The position numbers and the translations under genes are program-made. A stretch of 64,000 nucleotides of DNA from assembly GCF_030068505.1 (NCBI RefSeq), contig NZ_JAQOSO010000084.1, positions 1 to 64,000 on the forward strand, in the 5' to 3' direction. Shown here one piece after another: positions 61,587 to 64,000 of the stretch; position 1 is the first letter of the stretch; each line of letters starts with the position of its first letter. Source of the DNA: Roseofilum capinflatum BLCC-M114. GTDB lineage: Bacteria > Cyanobacteriota > Cyanobacteriia > Cyanobacteriales > Desertifilaceae. The notes under the pieces were generated by a model, which saw only the letters and a list, made by a program, of their open reading frames with translations, searched no databases and was not told where the DNA came from.

Positions 61587-62546
61587 CTATTGGTTTAAAA
61601 CGGCGATAATTTTCTCGTGCAGCACGCCGTTACTCACCACAACGCCCCGATTATTGACCATTTTCTGCCCATCGGCAAAATTGAGAGGTTTTCCATACAT
61701 ATCGCTCACCTTGCCTCCGGCTTCTTCGACAATAATTGCACCGGCAGCATGATCCCAAATATTTTCCCGATAATCAGGATATTTAGGAGAGGGTAAGCGC
61801 AGGTAGAGGGCGGCTTTTCCGGAGGCGACGATGCCATATTTGGCTTGGGAGTCTACGCGCACTGATTCCGCCGTAATGCCGACGGCTTGAGCCATGGCGT
61901 TTTGCCGAGATTGGTCGCCATGGGCGGCTTCTACGCTTTCGACAAAGCGCAAGTTGTCTTTATCGTCGGGACTGACGACATGGATGGGTTGCAGTTCTCC
62001 TCCCGCTAAGGGTCTCATTTGCGCTCCTTCTCCGCGCACGGCAATGTAGAGCATACCGGGTTCTGCCCCTTCGACGGGCATGGCGGGACAGGCTAAAACG
62101 CCGACTTTGATATCCCCGTCTTCAATGAGCGCTAGAGCGACGGCATACTGATCTTGACGCAAAAAGCCTTTTGTGCCGTCAATGGGGTCTAGCGTCCAAT
62201 ATCGGGGGGATACGGAGCCATTTCCATGGTCGATCCAGTCGGTTACTTGGTCGGCGGTGGCATCGGGGATGATGTTTTGCACATAACCGAGCATTTTGTT
62301 GAGGGTGTCGGCCATTTCTGGTTTGCGTAGCTCGGTTGCGTCTTCTTCGCCGACGATGGGATCGTTGGGAAAGATTTCGCCGAGTGCTTTGCAAATAATG
62401 GCTTGGGAGCCGTAATCTGCGACGGTTACGGGGCTTTTATCTTGTTTTTCGATCGCCTCTGGAATGTCTTGGCGTACCTGCTGACAGAGTTTTGCGGCTA
62501 AGATGGCCGCTTCCATGGCTACCTGTTTTTCGCGATCGTAGGACAT
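61587..62546 (-). CDS. 3'(2'),5'-bisphosphate nucleotidase (inositol-phosphatase family)
   Basis: A 319-residue member of the HAL2/CysQ-like branch. SPVTVADYGSQAIICKALGE near residue 40 is the first metal-binding block, IVGEEDATEL follows, then YWTLDPIDGTKGFLRQDQYA (the DPIDGTKGF signature) and NIWDHAAGAIIVEEAGG near the C-terminus. The enzyme hydrolyses PAP, the by-product of sulfotransferases and sulfate reduction. The ATG at 62546 (MSYDREKQVAME) has AAGG upstream; an in-frame start at 62618 would add 24 residues that do not look like the family. The sulfotransferase at 40.9 kb is a possible user, but sulfate assimilation alone also needs it. Confidence 0.88.
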   Translation of the reverse strand: MSYDREKQVAMEAAILAAKLCQQVRQDIPEAIEKQDKSPVTVADYGSQAIICKALGEIFPNDPIVGEEDATELRKPEMADTLNKMLGYVQNIIPDATADQVTDWIDHGNGSVSPRYWTLDPIDGTKGFLRQDQYAVALALIEDGDIKVGVLACPAMPVEGAEPGMLYIAVRGEGAQMRPLAGGELQPIHVVSPDDKDNLRFVESVEAAHGDQSRQNAMAQAVGITAESVRVDSQAKYGIVASGKAALYLRLPSPKYPDYRENIWDHAAGAIIVEEAGGKVSDMYGKPLNFADGQKMVNNRGVVVSNGVLHEKIIAVLNQ

Positions 62547-62677
62547 AGTTGCCTTAAATAAGTGGTTATTTCTCGAAGATGTCGTTTCTATCTTGGCAAG
62601 AGGATGGGCTGCTGTCACTACATCCAGGGGGCGATCGCGGTTATTCTTTCTCCTGAGTATAACCGGTAGGGGCTTGT

Positions 62678-62717
62678 ATACAGCGCCGAAGCGCGGTAAT
62701 AGGTAACAGGTAATGGG
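62678..62717. repeat. Partial copy of the 56522 repeat
   Basis: ATACAGCGCCGAAGCGCG followed by GGTAATA- and GGTAACA-like heptamers recapitulates the left end of the 56522-56623 element (ATACAGCGCTTCGCGCT then GGGAATA heptamers). It lies between the miaB stop and the bisphosphate nucleotidase. Confidence 0.5.
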
Positions 62718-62732
62718 TCTGTCTGCTATATC

Positions 62733-64000
62733 TTATTGATCGCCAGTTCCCACGGCTATCCTCTGCTCTCCAGTTAAGCTAAAGGCACGAGTTTCGGTGA
62801 TTTTCACCTGTACCAATTGACCTTTGAGTTGCTCAATATCTCCGGTAAAGAAGGTTAAGCGGTTGCCGTCCGTGCGTCCCATAACTTGGGTATTATCCTT
62901 GGGATTTTGGTCTTCGACTAAGACGGTTTCCATGCGGCCGAGATAGCGCTGCGATCGCTCTTGTGCTTTAATGGCGACTAAATGATTCAGCCTCTGGAGG
63001 CGATCGCTCTTCACTTCTTCACTTAACTGATTCTCCCATACCGCCGCTTCTGTCCCCGGTCGTGGGGAATAGGCCGCCGTATTGAGCTGGTCAAAGCCAA
63101 TATCCTCGACCAACTCTAGGGTATGCTCAAACTGTTCCTCTGTTTCTCCAGGGAATCCCACAATCGCATCCGCACTAATTGACGCATCCGGCATATAATT
63201 CCGAATCTTATCAATAATGCGCCGATAGCGCTCATGGGTATAGCCGCGCCGCATGGCCTTAAGAACCTCATTATCCCCAGACTGAAAGGGAATGTGAAAA
63301 TGCTTACAGACCTTCGGCAACTCAGCACAAGCGCGAATTAACCGCTCCGTGAAATAGCGGGGGTGACTCGTAGCAAACCGAAGCCGCTCTATCCCTTCCA
63401 CATCATGGACAAAATAGAGCAAATCCGTAAACGTATTTTCCCGTCGTCCTTGGGGCGTGATTCCGGGTAAATCCCGACCATAAGCGTCAATATTTTGGCC
63501 TAACAGCGTCACCTCCTTATATCCCTGTTGGCCCAACTGTTCCATTTCTTCCCGAATAGCCTGGGGAGTGCGAGATTGTTCCACCCCTCTGACTCCCGGA
63601 ACCACACAATAGGAACAGCGCTCATTGCAGCCATAAATCACATTCACCCAAGCCGTAATCCGGCTATCGCGCCGGGGTTTGGTGATATCCTCCATGATGT
63701 GAACCGGTTCGGTGGCTACCACCTGGTTTCCTTCTAGGACTTGTTCCAACAAATCCCCTAAGCGGTTAGCATGTTGGGGCCCCATGACTAAATCGAGTTC
63801 CGGAACCCGACGCAAGAGCGCTTCCCCTTCCTGTTGAGCCACACATCCAGCCACAATCAGGGTTAAATTCGGGTTGTCTTGTTTGCGTTTGGCTTGTCTG
63901 CCTAGATAAGAATAGACTTTTTGCTCCGCGTTATCACGAATGGTACAGGTATTGTAGAGAATTAAATCCGCTTGATACGGGTCTTCTACGGATTCAAAGC
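62733..64000 (-). CDS. miaB: tRNA-2-methylthio-N6-dimethylallyladenosine synthase, 5' truncated by the window
   Basis: Radical SAM methylthiotransferase acting on i6A37 of tRNAs. The frame stays open to the window edge: upstream of an internal Met at 63854 it reads [20 protein letters not shown] and then [10 protein letters not shown], so the real start lies beyond 64000. The N-terminal domain cysteines are in NTC and GCVAQQ; the radical SAM motif is [15 protein letters not shown], followed by [18 protein letters not shown] domain forms the C-terminus ([20 protein letters not shown]). About 420 codons are visible. Confidence 0.93.
   Translation of the reverse strand, partial: FESVEDPYQADLILYNTCTIRDNAEQKVYSYLGRQAKRKQDNPNLTLIVAGCVAQQEGEALLRRVPELDLVMGPQHANRLGDLLEQVLEGNQVVATEPVHIMEDITKPRRDSRITAWVNVIYGCNERCSYCVVPGVRGVEQSRTPQAIREEMEQLGQQGYKEVTLLGQNIDAYGRDLPGITPQGRRENTFTDLLYFVHDVEGIERLRFATSHPRYFTERLIRACAELPKVCKHFHIPFQSGDNEVLKAMRRGYTHERYRRIIDKIRNYMPDASISADAIVGFPGETEEQFEHTLELVEDIGFDQLNTAAYSPRPGTEAAVWENQLSEEVKSDRLQRLNHLVAIKAQERSQRYLGRMETVLVEDQNPKDNTQVMGRTDGNRLTFFTGDIEQLKGQLVQVKITETRAFSLTGEQRIAVGTGDQ

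Noticed and set aside
1-64000. CRISPR arrays, tRNA or rRNA genes
   Set aside because: No regularly spaced direct repeats and no tRNA T-loop or rRNA signatures were found by eye; the repeats seen are hairpin or heptamer types. A tRNAscan or CRISPR finder run could still show something missed.

Overview
The window is chromosomal DNA from a cyanobacterium, probably a filamentous one. The evidence is the very frequent HIP1 octamer GCGATCGC and a set of cyanobacterial genes: NdhM of the NDH-1 complex, a membrane-anchored cytochrome cM-like protein, Rubisco activase carrying the C-terminal Rubisco-small-subunit-like (SSUL) domain, a group 2 sigma factor, and an HpsL-like membrane protein of the hormogonium polysaccharide type. 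All functions are read from motifs in the translated sequence; no database search was run.

Layout. 0-6 kb: possible tail of an IS200/IS605-type element, an MFS transporter, Rubisco activase, the SRP RNA gene, a phasin-like coiled-coil protein, a four-cysteine acidic protein, a sigma factor behind a leader of about 560 nt, and a secreted protein. 6-13.6 kb, minus strand: a first polysaccharide cluster (HpsL-like polymerase/ligase, GT2, two GT4, polysaccharide deacetylase, acyltransferase 3). 13.7-19 kb: housekeeping and transport genes (ndhM, zinc-ribbon protein, CNT nucleoside transporter, cytochrome cM, CPA1 antiporter with an RCK domain, a small unknown). 19-25.5 kb: a three-gene unit of MBOAT O-acyltransferase, SGNH-like partner and a large GH2-like lipoprotein. 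25.5-48.5 kb: a large Wzx/Wzy-type exopolysaccharide locus with glycosyltransferases, Wzx flippase, Wzy polymerase, Wza exporter, Wzc kinase, sulfotransferase, a nucleotide-sugar epimerase, a GT26 and a polyisoprenyl-phosphate sugar-phosphate transferase as likely initiating enzyme. A PEP-CTERM/DUF4114 secreted protein sits inside it. 48.8-64 kb: secreted protein, holA, a TRAP-type solute-binding lipoprotein next to a sensor histidine kinase, a UvrD-like helicase, a HEPN/MNT toxin-antitoxin pair, an S9 peptidase, a Uma2-type protein, Hsp20, a 3'(2'),5'-bisphosphate nucleotidase and the 3' part of miaB, which runs off the window.

How the genes fit together. The 25.5-48.5 kb region contains nearly every step of Wzx/Wzy-dependent capsule or EPS synthesis: initiation (47.1-48.5 kb), repeat-unit assembly by about nine glycosyltransferases, flipping, polymerisation, and export. 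The sulfotransferase, MBOAT/SGNH pair, acyltransferase 3 and deacetylase suggest that the product is chemically decorated. The bisphosphate nucleotidase near 62 kb could recycle the PAP released by sulfation, but that link is only inferred.

Intergenic DNA holds several families of short hairpin or MITE-like repeats (9.4, 11.7, 56.5, 57.7, 61.3-61.5 and 62.7 kb). One related palindrome lies in frame inside the helicase gene. No tRNA, 16S/23S rRNA or CRISPR array was seen. The best candidates for something not well described are the MBOAT-SGNH-GH2 unit, whose GH2-like protein has Asn where the acid/base Glu is expected; the orphan TRAP binding protein paired with a histidine kinase; and the unassigned 395-residue protein in the EPS operon.
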